A stretch of 64,000 nt of DNA from Pandoraea captiosa (GCF_902459775.1 NZ_CABPSQ010000008.1:186001-250000); one strand, 5' to 3'. Positions 33,001-40,219 are shown, numbered from the stretch's first letter. Notes: a model not told the origin generated them from the sequence alone. Translations and numbers: made by a program.

Positions 33001-33474
33001 CGGAAAATTGAAGCGTTAGCGAAAGCACGAGAAAAGATCCGAACGAAAGGCGGCACCAAGGAGCGTGCGAGTGTTCGGGAGAAGGGGTTGGAGTTGCTGC
33101 GAGAGTTGCTCGAACCGCTGGGGGTGACCTACGGGAAGAAGTTGAGCCGTGGACGTCAAGTGACGGACAGCACGAAGCCCATCGTGCCGGCGAGATGGGA
33201 CCTGCCGGAGATGATCCTGAACTTACGACGGCAGTCTGCGAGATTGCGAGCGTTGCCGAACAGTCAGAAAGCACCAATCGCCCCGACACGTGAGGAGGAT
33301 AGTTGCTTCGGTGAGGCACCGATGCCTCGACAGATTTGCGAGTCGTGCGTGTTCTTTCATCAGAACGCCTGCAGCCAAGGCCGTCCGATGGATTGGCAAA
33401 GCTTCGGACGCATCGATTCTGATCTAAAGTGTGATGCGTTCAAGCGGATCAAGGTCGAACTAATGTTGGAATGA
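30028..33474 (+). CDS. Large plasmid-type replication protein with primase-like and helicase domains (CyRepA1-like)
   Basis: About 1148 residues. N-terminal part resembles an archaeo-eukaryotic primase: MLDFDN (DFD at residues 131-133) and SGLNVHIFF (His190). A superfamily 2 helicase follows, with VSPTGSGKTTAT (440-445), FDEIHQ (528-531), SLLLTGTLTD and an IQAVNRANRGQ motif VI region. C-terminal region has four cysteines (1104, 1107, 1115, 1135), a possible metal site. This order matches CyRepA1-type plasmid replication proteins. No start has a good ribosome site; 30028 is the most upstream ATG clear of the preceding gene. It would initiate replication of the excised element. Confidence 0.8.
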   Translation: MYLNPASMGSMSLPSAASRQSQAVSFPVAKGTPTTEVTVLTSRDHPVNKRFYLDENERVTKQNFQNAYIFNADKVPVGGLDDLAALIEFCSEDNRHILIRGLPVNVNANGMRRTGDNFKEHEEGTPWVMLDFDNVGVPEGTDPLSIEAIEWVISKLPLEFQNVTYFYQHSGSAGVLDHDGNPLKSGLNVHIFFWLDRRVPGKRLSAYLSLHCMETDFYTLAENAGGDVALTFGIDPAPLRSEVQAHYIAAPTVEAGVRCWLTSESRQGLVRKANEAVSIPTIAADVEFTAQSFKRRLVDEYKRRHGYQTKVMQTNVQGKVAVTRYSVAPQRDGDAPRRGRSFAKAKLSNDKQFLTLYFTDEGSPGSWYVHKDLPQMGIRHGDGETVPLKELSCGAHDYVRDVLGWFSEVPHRHLDLVNGYLRPLADFATAKVSLIVSPTGSGKTTATIDWIRSRIECRQLVLYAAPTIALVKQMRADLTQAGLTPAYYVDVWGPNSPQHGVIVTTYDSLPRLLKDAYSNGTPHALIFDEIHQGLDRFMESSNGMKNLDSALSKARQSLLLTGTLTDVQRHALVDIAKHALGSLTESDYCCYEFASVKSNALEVRPTAYFDSDLATLFECFKERLGRGESLPRLVMLLDTSKMEVYRNLVAQYELADQAVIVSRPESTEEEIEAARISKRPILISSPLFGLGLNFAREPDILWAHFGHVDADTSQIIQAVNRANRGQTECDVRIYGNVCADADFSLPNTLKLKIEVVERLQAEASVAGYLEEHFQLDQITYQLLRQAERNSSVALSALVRDNAIQNFDVVVRDDLPEINKDKAKVVKTARAEARASYKQAVVDQGAEFSGCSPVQALIKLEQLHCERRNNWLSDEPRLERELKNEAAGIFMGSFGIADPSAAQKVKTAKVMRLFGEVSPWISSQFARERHPEWAKVEAEKTDAYIVLLEKLQDFTDGRIDVDALSAALTRNGQIGDAFKALASGDLEFQTIGRKIEALAKAREKIRTKGGTKERASVREKGLELLRELLEPLGVTYGKKLSRGRQVTDSTKPIVPARWDLPEMILNLRRQSARLRALPNSQKAPIAPTREEDSCFGEAPMPRQICESCVFFHQNACSQGRPMDWQSFGRIDSDLKCDAFKRIKVELMLE

Positions 33475-33660
33475 TGAGAGTGCCGGCGCCCACCAGTTTT
33501 GAAAATTCGTGGGTGAGGAAACGCTTGAAATCCATACACTGCAAAGCGTTTCGGCCTCGAGCATTTCCTAATATAAATATAGGGAATGGAGACGAAGTGG
33601 ACCTGAATGCAGCAGGCGCCGCCACTTCGTTTTTTGAGGCGAGCATTTCCTAATATTTAT
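33475..33660. other. Structured non-coding module after the replication gene
   Basis: Within 140 bp: an inverted repeat GAAACGCTT (33518-33526)/AAGCGTTTC (33544-33552); a 17-bp sequence CGAGCATTTCCTAATAT at 33558-33574; a 9-bp stem ACGAAGTGG (33592-33600)/CCACTTCGT (33622-33630) followed by Ts to 33635; and a second perfect copy of the 17-mer at 33640-33656. The T-tract hairpin probably terminates the replication gene. The direct repeats around it suggest an origin, an iteron pair or a small RNA. Confidence 0.6.
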
Positions 33661-34091
33661 AGTAGATATGCTGCGACGTCTGGCCGGTCCATTGTCCTTT
33701 ACCGATACATTATAAAACCCGCAGCAGAGCGAAGTGGGCGCCCGAATCTTCTGTAGGTCGTATCACACGGCGTGTTCAGGGCAAAGGAAGTCGGTGACCA
33801 GTGGGTTGCGAGGTTCCCAACAGTTCTCGTCGAAGCAAGGGCCCGAAGCCGTTCTTCATGCGGAGAGGATTCTGCGGAACGATCCAACTTGCGCACGACG
33901 GGCAGGACAAACGGCTTAACCACACATTGCGCTGAATTGACCTGCAACGCATCCGGGCCGCACGAGGCCGTGCGAACGGCAGGTTTCTTTCATTGTGCCT
34001 TCGATGCATCAAACTGACCGGCCCACCTTCTGGAGCCAGCCCCCGTTGGCGGGACAGTTGGTGATCAAGCTGGGCATGGATGATAGCGGTC
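33661..34091. other. Non-coding stretch, no gene supported
   Basis: About 430 bp with only short, overlapping open frames in both directions and no convincing ribosome site. Together with the module before it and the palindrome after it, this is the longest gene-free part of the element. Confidence 0.6.
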
Positions 34092-34126
34092 CATTAAAAA
34101 AATAACGAATCGTTATTTTTTTAATG
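34092..34126. promoter_or_regulatory. Perfect 35-bp palindrome
   Basis: Seventeen-base arms (34092-34108 and 34110-34126) around a single A; the arms contain seven As, then ATAACGA. A possible -10, TACTAT, is at 34130-34135, and the next gene starts at 34162. It may be an operator, a cruciform-forming origin element, or a terminator for upstream transcription. Confidence 0.8.
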
Positions 34127-34161
34127 TGGTACTATGGTGCATTGTTAGGCATGGAGGTTCT

Positions 34162-34446
34162 ATGGAAAAGCACCACGAGGCTCAGTTGAATCAGGCCTTG
34201 GATGATTTATACCTTGTTGGTCATGTATCGATCCGATGGGACTATTTTTACCACTGGTACAACATTGACAGACTTGCGAAGGCGCCTTGGCGAGATATCG
34301 AGACTCGTTGGGCTGAGCTGTGTGAGGCAAAAGGGTTTAAGAAGCCGGTGGGCATTGTGGTGGTCCAGAAGCCACATTTCGCAGTGTTCCGGCGCAATCT
34401 GCTTGCTTCGGAGAAAGAGCAAACTTTGAGTGACCTTGCTAGTTAA
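34162..34446 (+). CDS. Unrecognised small protein
   Basis: A 94-residue protein with no family I recognise. It is rich in aromatic residues in its first half (HVSIRWDYFYHWYNIDRLAK) and has the short hydrophobic run GIVVVQKPHFAVFRRNLL. GGAGG is five bases before the ATG at 34162. It sits directly downstream of the 35-bp palindrome, which probably contains its control site. Confidence 0.7.
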   Translation: MEKHHEAQLNQALDDLYLVGHVSIRWDYFYHWYNIDRLAKAPWRDIETRWAELCEAKGFKKPVGIVVVQKPHFAVFRRNLLASEKEQTLSDLAS

Positions 34447-34493
34447 GCATCGCTCGTACTGTTTAAGTGAGCCTATAGGCAAGAGGGGAGATA

Positions 34494-34808
34494 ATGGCAG
34501 TCTGGACGGAATGTGAAATGGCGACGCTTTTTTACTCTGGCGAGGAAGCGTCCGAGCATTATCGCTGTACTGTGAAGATTGATGACGAGCGGATCATCGT
34601 TGAGTACGAAGATGGGTACGGCGGGACGATCCAATATCTCGGCGAGAATCAACGAAATGGTCATTTTTTGTTGACATCTGCTCAGGTCAAGGGGCGGGCA
34701 AGTTTGCATCGGTTCCCCGATTCTTCCATTCTGGAAGGTTCGTGGATAGAGGAAGGTGAGCGGGGCATGTGGCGTATCGAGTTGGCTGGCGAAATCTCGT
34801 GTGTGTAA
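34494..34808 (+). CDS. Unrecognised small beta-rich protein
   Basis: A 104-residue protein with alternating hydrophobic and polar residues and many Glu and Gly (VKIDDERIIVEYEDGYGGTI; GSWIEEGERGMWRIELAGEI), suggesting a small beta barrel or sandwich. No signal peptide or membrane segment. AGGGGAG stands directly upstream. It is 47 bp after the previous gene and ends convergent with the minus-strand operon. Confidence 0.7.
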   Translation: MAVWTECEMATLFYSGEEASEHYRCTVKIDDERIIVEYEDGYGGTIQYLGENQRNGHFLLTSAQVKGRASLHRFPDSSILEGSWIEEGERGMWRIELAGEISCV

Positions 34809-34848
34809 GCTGGATCGCCATTGTCGGTGAGCGAGTAAGCTGGCGACT

Positions 34849-34876
34849 AAAAAAAAGCTCTCACGACGTGGGAGCT
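34849..34876 (-). terminator. Terminator of the minus-strand recombination operon
   Basis: Nine-base arms (34856-34864 and 34868-34876, one G-T pair) with a GAC loop; read on the minus strand it ends in a T-tract (As at 34849-34856). It lies just past the last gene of the operon. Confidence 0.9.
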
Positions 34877-34887
34877 AATCGAGCGCG

Positions 34888-35004
34888 TCAGCGCCCGAGG
34901 ATACAGACCAGCAGCTTGTGCCCGAGATACAGCCAGATCGAGCCGACAACAATCAGGGCGAACGGAGCGACGACGAGTACGAGGAGGGCGCTCAGAAAAA
35001 TCAT
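34888..35004 (-). CDS. 38-residue single-pass membrane micro-protein
   Basis: Start ATG at 35004 overlaps the stop of the preceding RDF-like gene in an ATGA arrangement, and the frame ends at a TGA 12 bp before the operon terminator. The protein is nearly all one membrane segment (MIFLSALLVLVVAPFALIVV, then GSIWLYLGHKLLVCILGR). Function unknown. Translational coupling and the terminator position support a real gene. Confidence 0.65.
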   Translation of the reverse strand: MIFLSALLVLVVAPFALIVVGSIWLYLGHKLLVCILGR

Positions 35005-35912
35005 TGTTCGCCTCCCTGTTGCGTGGCAGCCCACCGGTCAAGCTTCGCCTTCAGGCTCGTGGCCGCAGGAGCGTCGCCAGCGCTGTCACCGGCTTGAGAT
35101 CCGCCTTCGCCGTCGTTCTCGGGATAGAACTCCTCGACGACTGCCGGAACGTCTTCGCCCGATTCCTCGAACGCGCCATTGCCAAAACCCAGGCGTGCCG
35201 CCTCGTCGAGAGCCGCTTGATCGAAGCCCGAAGCCTTGCGCAGGCTGTCCAGTTCTCGAGCCCGGGCAATGGCATCCTCCAGCGTAAGCCCGGACTGCAC
35301 GACGAGATCGACGTAGTAGATAGCCGAGCGATAGCTCTGCGTCGTCGACTTGCGCCGTAGCTTCAGTTCCAGGGGCATCGTCGCCAGCAACCCGCCCGAA
35401 ACAGCGCTGAAGTAATGCAGCCGTGCGGCTAGGGTACGGATGGAGTTGAACGACGTGGTTCTGAAAATGAACGAACCGAGTTCGTCTTCGTCGCCGATTA
35501 CGACGTTCAACCGACCGTATGGCTTGCAGCCTCCGTTGCTATATTGACAGGCGTCCGGGGACGGACATGGCAACGGGACCGTGCCCTCCTCGGTAACACG
35601 CCTGCAAGTCTCACCGTTGCCAACACACACTGGCCTTCCGGTTTCCCGGTCGAACAGCGAGTATTCAGCACGAAGGTTCAGATCCGGATCGTTGAACAAC
35701 ACCCGGACCGGGATCGACCTCAGCTTGCCACTACCCCCCTTGCGCAATGCATCGTCGAACGGATGAAGTATCCACCCGTCTCGGTTCTGCATCTGCGTCG
35801 TGATCGTGAACTGGTCGTCTTTCTCAGGCAACCGCTTACCGTTCTTCTCTACGACACGGCCAATCGAAATCCGTGCGATGACCGGCGGCGTAACCGCCAA
35901 ACCTTTCAACAT
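35001..35912 (-). CDS. RDF/Gp3-like protein ('hydrolase or metal-binding protein')
   Basis: A 303-residue protein of a family common on ICEs and plasmids, usually annotated as hydrolase or metal-binding protein and related to the phiC31 Gp3 recombination-directionality factor. Seen: RISIGRVVEKNGKRLPEKDD, GWILHPFDDAL, RSIPVRVLFNDPDLNLRAEY, and a cysteine cluster (VCVGNGETC; PCPSPDACQYSNGGCKPYG). The C-terminus is acidic. GGAGGT precedes the ATG. The known Gp3 acts with serine integrases, whereas this element has a tyrosine integrase, so its role here is open. Confidence 0.75.
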   Translation of the reverse strand: MLKGLAVTPPVIARISIGRVVEKNGKRLPEKDDQFTITTQMQNRDGWILHPFDDALRKGGSGKLRSIPVRVLFNDPDLNLRAEYSLFDRETGRPVCVGNGETCRRVTEEGTVPLPCPSPDACQYSNGGCKPYGRLNVVIGDEDELGSFIFRTTSFNSIRTLAARLHYFSAVSGGLLATMPLELKLRRKSTTQSYRSAIYYVDLVVQSGLTLEDAIARARELDSLRKASGFDQAALDEAARLGFGNGAFEESGEDVPAVVEEFYPENDGEGGSQAGDSAGDAPAATSLKAKLDRWAATQQGGEQ

Positions 35913-35927
35913 GATTACCTCCGTTGG

Positions 35928-36929
35928 TTAGACTGATACCAGGAACCGGCGAGAACCGGGCTTCGTGATGCCGTACTGTTCCTGTAGCTCGGGGTGATCG
36001 GCGAGAAGCCTCTTCAAATCGACGCTGGAGCCATCCTTGCTACGCTTGAACGTGATCTCGCCCGTCTCGAACAAAGCCCGTGACGCGTCTCCCATGGCCT
36101 GCAGGAGGCATTGTTTGAGCTTCGATTCGAGCTGTTCCCGTGACTCGATTTCGGCACGGACCGTAACAAGGTCGGAGAACGTGGCGGACAGGGTGCGATC
36201 GTCGGTGAAGTCAACCGTGCTTCCGGCGTCTCTCGGAAACAAGCAACGCAACGCTCGATCTGCAGATTCCGAACCGTCAGCCGGTGGTGGCGTATCGCTT
36301 TCCACGTATTGCCAGAACCGGGCTTCGAGTTCGATCAGTCTTGCGATCAGCTCGTCGTCACGCTCGATGCGATAAACGTCCAACTTCTGGCCGCAGAGCA
36401 ACACCGCAACGTGGGCTGCTCGTTTTCCCGTCACGGCAAGCTGATGCTGTACCTGCAACTGCACGTACTCCGGAACTCCATCACGCCACATGCGAGAGCC
36501 GAATTCGCCGGCGGTCTTGCACTCCAGAATTTGCACGTCGGGCACGCCGGTCACTTCTCGGTCGAGATTGGCCAACATGAAAGGCACCGTCGGATGTCGC
36601 AGCACTGCATTGACCTTGCGCACACGGTTGCCGGTCTGCTGGCTATATGCGGCGGCGACGATGGGTTCGAGCAACGTTCCCCAAAAGACTGGATGAGTGG
36701 TGTCATTGGCGTCCGGTTTTTCGAGGTTTGCGTCTCGCCCCGTTTTATCAAGCCAGAGTTCCAGCATCGATTTATACGGATTCAAGCCAACCGCGGCGGC
36801 TGCGTCGGATCCACCGATACCCGTTTTGCGAACCGCCAGCCAATCTTCACGGTCCAGATTCAGCGTGTTGATCAATCGAAGCGCAGGCCGATTCCTGGCG
36901 GACTTTTCTATACTGATTGCAGTGCTCAT
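35928..36929 (-). CDS. YqaJ-family viral recombinase nuclease
   Basis: Lambda-exonuclease-like nuclease of the PD-(D/E)XK fold, expected to resect double-stranded ends for annealing-type recombination. Seen: DREDWLAVRKTGIGGSDAAA, VFWGTLLEPIVAAAYSQQTG and the active site VTGVPDVQILECKTAG (D...ExK). The start at 36929 (MSTAISIEKSARN) has GGAG six bases upstream; an earlier in-frame codon lies within the upstream hairpin. Length 333. No RecT, Bet or Erf partner is visible in the element. Confidence 0.88.
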   Translation of the reverse strand: MSTAISIEKSARNRPALRLINTLNLDREDWLAVRKTGIGGSDAAAAVGLNPYKSMLELWLDKTGRDANLEKPDANDTTHPVFWGTLLEPIVAAAYSQQTGNRVRKVNAVLRHPTVPFMLANLDREVTGVPDVQILECKTAGEFGSRMWRDGVPEYVQLQVQHQLAVTGKRAAHVAVLLCGQKLDVYRIERDDELIARLIELEARFWQYVESDTPPPADGSESADRALRCLFPRDAGSTVDFTDDRTLSATFSDLVTVRAEIESREQLESKLKQCLLQAMGDASRALFETGEITFKRSKDGSSVDLKRLLADHPELQEQYGITKPGSRRFLVSV

Positions 36930-36951
36930 GTTCAGCTCCTTCAATGAAGAA

Positions 36952-36983
36952 AAGCCCGGCGAATACAAGGTTCAACCGGGCTT
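36952..36983. other. Intercistronic hairpin
   Basis: Perfect arms AAGCCCGG (36952-36959) and CCGGGCTT (36976-36983) with a 16-base loop, between the DUF932 and YqaJ genes. No T-tract of note, so more likely a processing or attenuation element than a strong terminator. Confidence 0.6.
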
Positions 36984-37008
36984 CGGTATTGCGGTGAATG
37001 AGGCGTAG

Positions 37009-37974
37009 CTAGGCGACGAGTCGGATCGCTTCATCCCATGCCTTTTGCTTCAGCGTGGCACCGGCACCAAACCATGCTGCATCGAGGCGGTGTTCGTTGC
37101 TGCGTGCCCGGCGTTGGTGGTCGACGTACTCGGTAACAGCGTTGACGAGACCCCACGCAGTGCCAGAAGCAGAAGCAAGGTCCGCACCTTTGCCACGGCC
37201 AGAGAACAGCTCATGCACGGCCTTGATAGCCCGTTCGTTGGTCGTTGTCGTCGCGTTGCCCGAATCCGTGGTTGTCGGATAGGTCAGCACACGTCGGAAA
37301 TAGGCCTCTGCCGTTTCATGCTTGACCTTCCGCTCAGAAAGAGCCTTCATCCGCACCATGAATTCGTCCCATGAGGAGATTGCGATACCAAGCTGGCGCT
37401 TGACTGCTTGAGCGTCGAACTGACTTCGGTGCGGGACCTTGATGGCACCTGAGTTGTCGCCCAACGCTATGGCAAGGGTGTTATTGCAAACGACACGAAC
37501 GGACGTGAACTGAGCTGTGGTGGCAAGCGTGCCGTCACACGCAGTGGCGAGCAGCAAGTAGCCATTCACTTCGTCCCGGCCCTTGAGTGATACCGACTGC
37601 CCGGTGCGAGCCAAGGCCCATAGTTTCTTTCCCCCCTTCAAGACACCAGCGGTTTCGAGTTCAAAGCCGCCGACTTCGATGAGATCCCTGTAGAACTCGA
37701 GTATCGCCCTAGGTTGCACCGTCCGGTACCGAGTGGACACGACCGAGAGAGGCTCTTTCGTATCACTCCGATACAGCACCTTGTGCTGAGGGAATGCATG
37801 GATCGATCCAAGTCCGTTGTTTCCATCGGCGAAGCGAACTTCGGCTTCTTCGATTTTCCAATCCATACCGGCCTGTTGGGCCCAGACTTCGAGCGGCTGG
37901 TTCTGTGCCAACCGGTTCCCCAGTCCGTGCCAGGGTTCGGCTCCAACATAGGCTATTGATTGCACGAGATGCAT
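37009..37974 (-). CDS. DUF932 phage/plasmid-like protein
   Basis: A 321-residue protein of the DUF932/TIGR03299 group found on phages, plasmids and ICEs; function not established. Typical start MHLVQSIAYVGAEPWHGLGN, then VVSTRYRTVQPRAILEFYRD, ALARTGQSVSLKGRDEVNGY and SVRVVCNNTLAIAL. GGAG precedes the ATG. Usually encoded with recombination genes, as here. Confidence 0.85.
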   Translation of the reverse strand: MHLVQSIAYVGAEPWHGLGNRLAQNQPLEVWAQQAGMDWKIEEAEVRFADGNNGLGSIHAFPQHKVLYRSDTKEPLSVVSTRYRTVQPRAILEFYRDLIEVGGFELETAGVLKGGKKLWALARTGQSVSLKGRDEVNGYLLLATACDGTLATTAQFTSVRVVCNNTLAIALGDNSGAIKVPHRSQFDAQAVKRQLGIAISSWDEFMVRMKALSERKVKHETAEAYFRRVLTYPTTTDSGNATTTTNERAIKAVHELFSGRGKGADLASASGTAWGLVNAVTEYVDHQRRARSNEHRLDAAWFGAGATLKQKAWDEAIRLVA

Positions 37975-38082
37975 TTTGAACTCCTGAAAGTGGATGAACG
38001 CATCTGGCCCGGCGATGCCAGGCGGAGCTGCGATTAGATTGGGGAGAGGTACTGAGGCGGCTATGGGGCCGCAGGGGAGGAA

Positions 38083-38223
38083 CTAGACGAATTCGCGGTG
38101 ATTCGCCCACGGCTCGTTAGCGCTGTTCAGGATACTCATTAGCAGGCCCTCCAGATAGGTCACGATGGCCGTTACGGCGTCGATCAGAATAGCGAGCAGA
38201 AGGTTGAGAACATATTGGGGCAT
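38083..38223 (-). CDS. 46-residue hydrophobic micro-protein
   Basis: ATG at 38223 opens a 46-codon frame: MPQYVLNLLLAILIDAVTAI, then VTYLEGLLMSILNSANEPWA and NHREFV. One membrane or amphipathic helix followed by a polar tail. AAAGGA lies 12 bases upstream, at the end of the preceding small frame. It is co-directional with the recombination operon and 108 bp before DUF932. Unknown function. Confidence 0.5.
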   Translation of the reverse strand: MPQYVLNLLLAILIDAVTAIVTYLEGLLMSILNSANEPWANHREFV

Positions 38224-38231
38224 GATGGCTA

Positions 38232-38426
38232 CTAGTCCTTTGAAGAAGCGGAATGCTTCCTGTATAGTTCTTTTACCAAGGTTTCCAGATAAGATTGATG
38301 CCTATTGATGCCGGTGCCGGTTGAGATTTTTTGTCCAGGATTCCAACGAGGTAGGGCTCCCACCGCGACATCTAGTGCCTCCGCATGAGTGCTAGTCTCC
38401 ACGACGACTTCACCACGCTTAATCAA
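38232..38426 (-). CDS. Possible 64-residue protein heading the minus-strand operon
   Basis: A frame from TTG at 38426 (MIKRGEVVVETSTHAEALDV to ELYRKHSASSKD) with ordinary amino-acid composition. Its last codons provide the ribosome site of the next small gene. No Shine-Dalgarno precedes the TTG, and its start lies only 17 bp from the divergent ATPase start. Kept at low confidence. Confidence 0.35.
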   Translation of the reverse strand: MIKRGEVVVETSTHAEALDVAVGALPRWNPGQKISTGTGINRHQSYLETLVKELYRKHSASSKD

Positions 38427-38443
38427 AAAATAACGGTGGAAAA

Positions 38444-39739
38444 ATGGCAGTTAATCCAGAGGTCGGGTTTACCGCAGATGTAATTCGTGATCCGAGTAGG
38501 TTTGTAGGTCGGACTGACCTTATCCGCGATTGCATTCTGGCTGTGAACGCTCCCACAGGACTCATTTCGGTGTTCGGTAAGCGTGGGGTGGGTAAATCTT
38601 CCCTTCTGCGGCAGATCCAGCAAATGGCGCTGGGAGATTACACGCTTGCAAAACGTGCGGGACTTAGCCGCATCGTTCCCGACAAGCCGCGGACTTATTT
38701 AACAGCCTTCTATACGTGTGATTCGCTGATCTCGGACGGGAAGGACTTGCTCTCTCGCCTCTGTAACGACCAAAGTGTCGAGGATAGTGTCCTTCGATTG
38801 GTTCCCGACGATGGAAAGGAAATCGTAGAGTTCACGCGAACCAAGGAAGTCTCAGGCGGGGCCGACCTAAAGGTCGTGAGTTGGGGAGCAAAGGGTATTG
38901 AGAGTACCAAGTACGCTAAAGTTGTCCCGAACGATATCGTTCAGACATTCAGGAATTTTGTCGACTCAATCGTCACGCATCAAGTGAAGAAGCGGATGAA
39001 GCGTGATGGGTTGCTAATTATCCTTGATGAGTTCGATGTGATTCAAGACAAGGCGGGGATTGGTTCCTTGATAAAGTCCCTGACCACCCCGGAAGTAAAA
39101 TTTGCAATTTGCGGTATTGGGCGGGACTTAGCCGATCTGGTGCTGGATCATGCATCCGTCGAACGGCTTATTGAGCAAGGTGTTCTGCCCGTCAAGCCGA
39201 TGCCCAAGGAAGAGTCCGAAGGGATCGTGATTCGAGCTAGCGAACTCTTCGATGGTGCGATGCGTTTTGAGCCCGGCATCGCGGGGAGAGTCGCGGATCT
39301 TGCTCAAGGATACCCCTATTTTGTCCAACTAATCGGGAAGCAATGTGTGAATGAGGCCAACATTTCTGGCACCACCGTTGTCGACGAACAAGTCTTAGGC
39401 AGAGTATTGGATGCCCTCAAAGCCGGCAAAGCGTTCCCGACCTTGGAGTCGGCGTATCAAAGGGCAATTGGGAACTCTGCCGATCGGCAGCTACTGCTGC
39501 ATCTTTTGGCGGATCAGGCTGCGGAGGAAGCCCTCTTCTCTGATGAGGTCGGGCGTATCGTACTAAAGGCGGCTCGTCAAGACGCTGAAGATCTCGACAT
39601 ACAGTACATTGACCAGCTAATTCCCAGGTTGGTGGAAAAGAAGTATGGGCCGGTGTTGGAGCGAGTTGCGGAGCGGCAAGGAACATATGAGTTCGTTAAT
39701 CCGGTACTCCGTCAGTACATTCGGTTAAGACAATTCTGA
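38444..39739 (+). CDS. P-loop AAA/STAND-type ATPase
   Basis: A 431-residue protein: VGRTDLI near the start, Walker A GKRGVGKSS (45-53), Walker B LLIILDEFD (DEFD 195-198), an arginine sensor region (FAICGIGRDLADL) and a C-terminal winged-helix-like region with ELFDGAMRFEPGIAGRVADL and YPYFVQLIGKQC. The layout resembles ORC1/Cdc6 and STAND NTPases. Alone on the plus strand, divergent from the recombination operon. It could be a defence or exclusion ATPase, or a loader for the replication protein; no effector domain is visible. Confidence 0.75.
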   Translation: MAVNPEVGFTADVIRDPSRFVGRTDLIRDCILAVNAPTGLISVFGKRGVGKSSLLRQIQQMALGDYTLAKRAGLSRIVPDKPRTYLTAFYTCDSLISDGKDLLSRLCNDQSVEDSVLRLVPDDGKEIVEFTRTKEVSGGADLKVVSWGAKGIESTKYAKVVPNDIVQTFRNFVDSIVTHQVKKRMKRDGLLIILDEFDVIQDKAGIGSLIKSLTTPEVKFAICGIGRDLADLVLDHASVERLIEQGVLPVKPMPKEESEGIVIRASELFDGAMRFEPGIAGRVADLAQGYPYFVQLIGKQCVNEANISGTTVVDEQVLGRVLDALKAGKAFPTLESAYQRAIGNSADRQLLLHLLADQAAEEALFSDEVGRIVLKAARQDAEDLDIQYIDQLIPRLVEKKYGPVLERVAERQGTYEFVNPVLRQYIRLRQF

Positions 39740-39793
39740 GAAAGGTTCCTTAGGGGGGGCGTCGCCCCACTACCCGGCGCACTGCGATTTTGC

Positions 39794-40219
39794 TTACTCC
39801 TTCCAAACCTCGCCGTCCAGACTAAACTGCTCGATGACACCTTCAACAAGCTGACGACGGTAGGCCGACAGGCCACGTAGGCGGCGAAGCAACTCCAACT
39901 CATCCGCCGTCGGTTTAACCTCGGCATCGGTGGCGCTCGCACCCTTCTCAGGACGGGGGCGCTTCATGTCTGTTATGCCAAATCGCAACCACTGCTCGGA
40001 GACGTCCAGCCACTCTGATAGCGTCTTGATCTTGTCGATCGTAGGGCGTGCCGTTCCGGCCATCCATTTCTGAGCCGCCTGAGGCGTGATCGGCTCGACC
40101 GGGTGGCGGAGATTGAACTGCGTTGCGAGTTCTGACGCAGTCTCGATCTTCTTCGGACTGCGTTTCAGGGCTTGCTTGAGGCGGGCGGCGAACGCCTTCT
40201 TTTCGTCCAGTGTCGGCAT
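39794..40219 (-). CDS. CI-like helix-turn-helix repressor
   Basis: A 141-residue XRE-family regulator. Helix-turn-helix in the first 70 residues (ASELATQFNLRHPVEPITPQ, then AAQKWMAGTARPTIDKIKTL), then WLDVSEQWLRFG, a charged linker and a helical C-terminus (ADELELLRRLRGLSAYRRQL). It lacks a LexA-type autoprotease domain, so RecA-driven cleavage is unlikely. It is divergent from the membrane-protein gene at 40386 across two matched palindromes. Confidence 0.85.
   Translation of the reverse strand: MPTLDEKKAFAARLKQALKRSPKKIETASELATQFNLRHPVEPITPQAAQKWMAGTARPTIDKIKTLSEWLDVSEQWLRFGITDMKRPRPEKGASATDAEVKPTADELELLRRLRGLSAYRRQLVEGVIEQFSLDGEVWKE

Noticed and set aside
33471-33653. A 60-codon frame overlapping the stop of the replication gene
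   Set aside because: Start overlap looks attractive, but the frame runs through both direct repeats and the T-tract hairpin, which explain the sequence better as non-coding.
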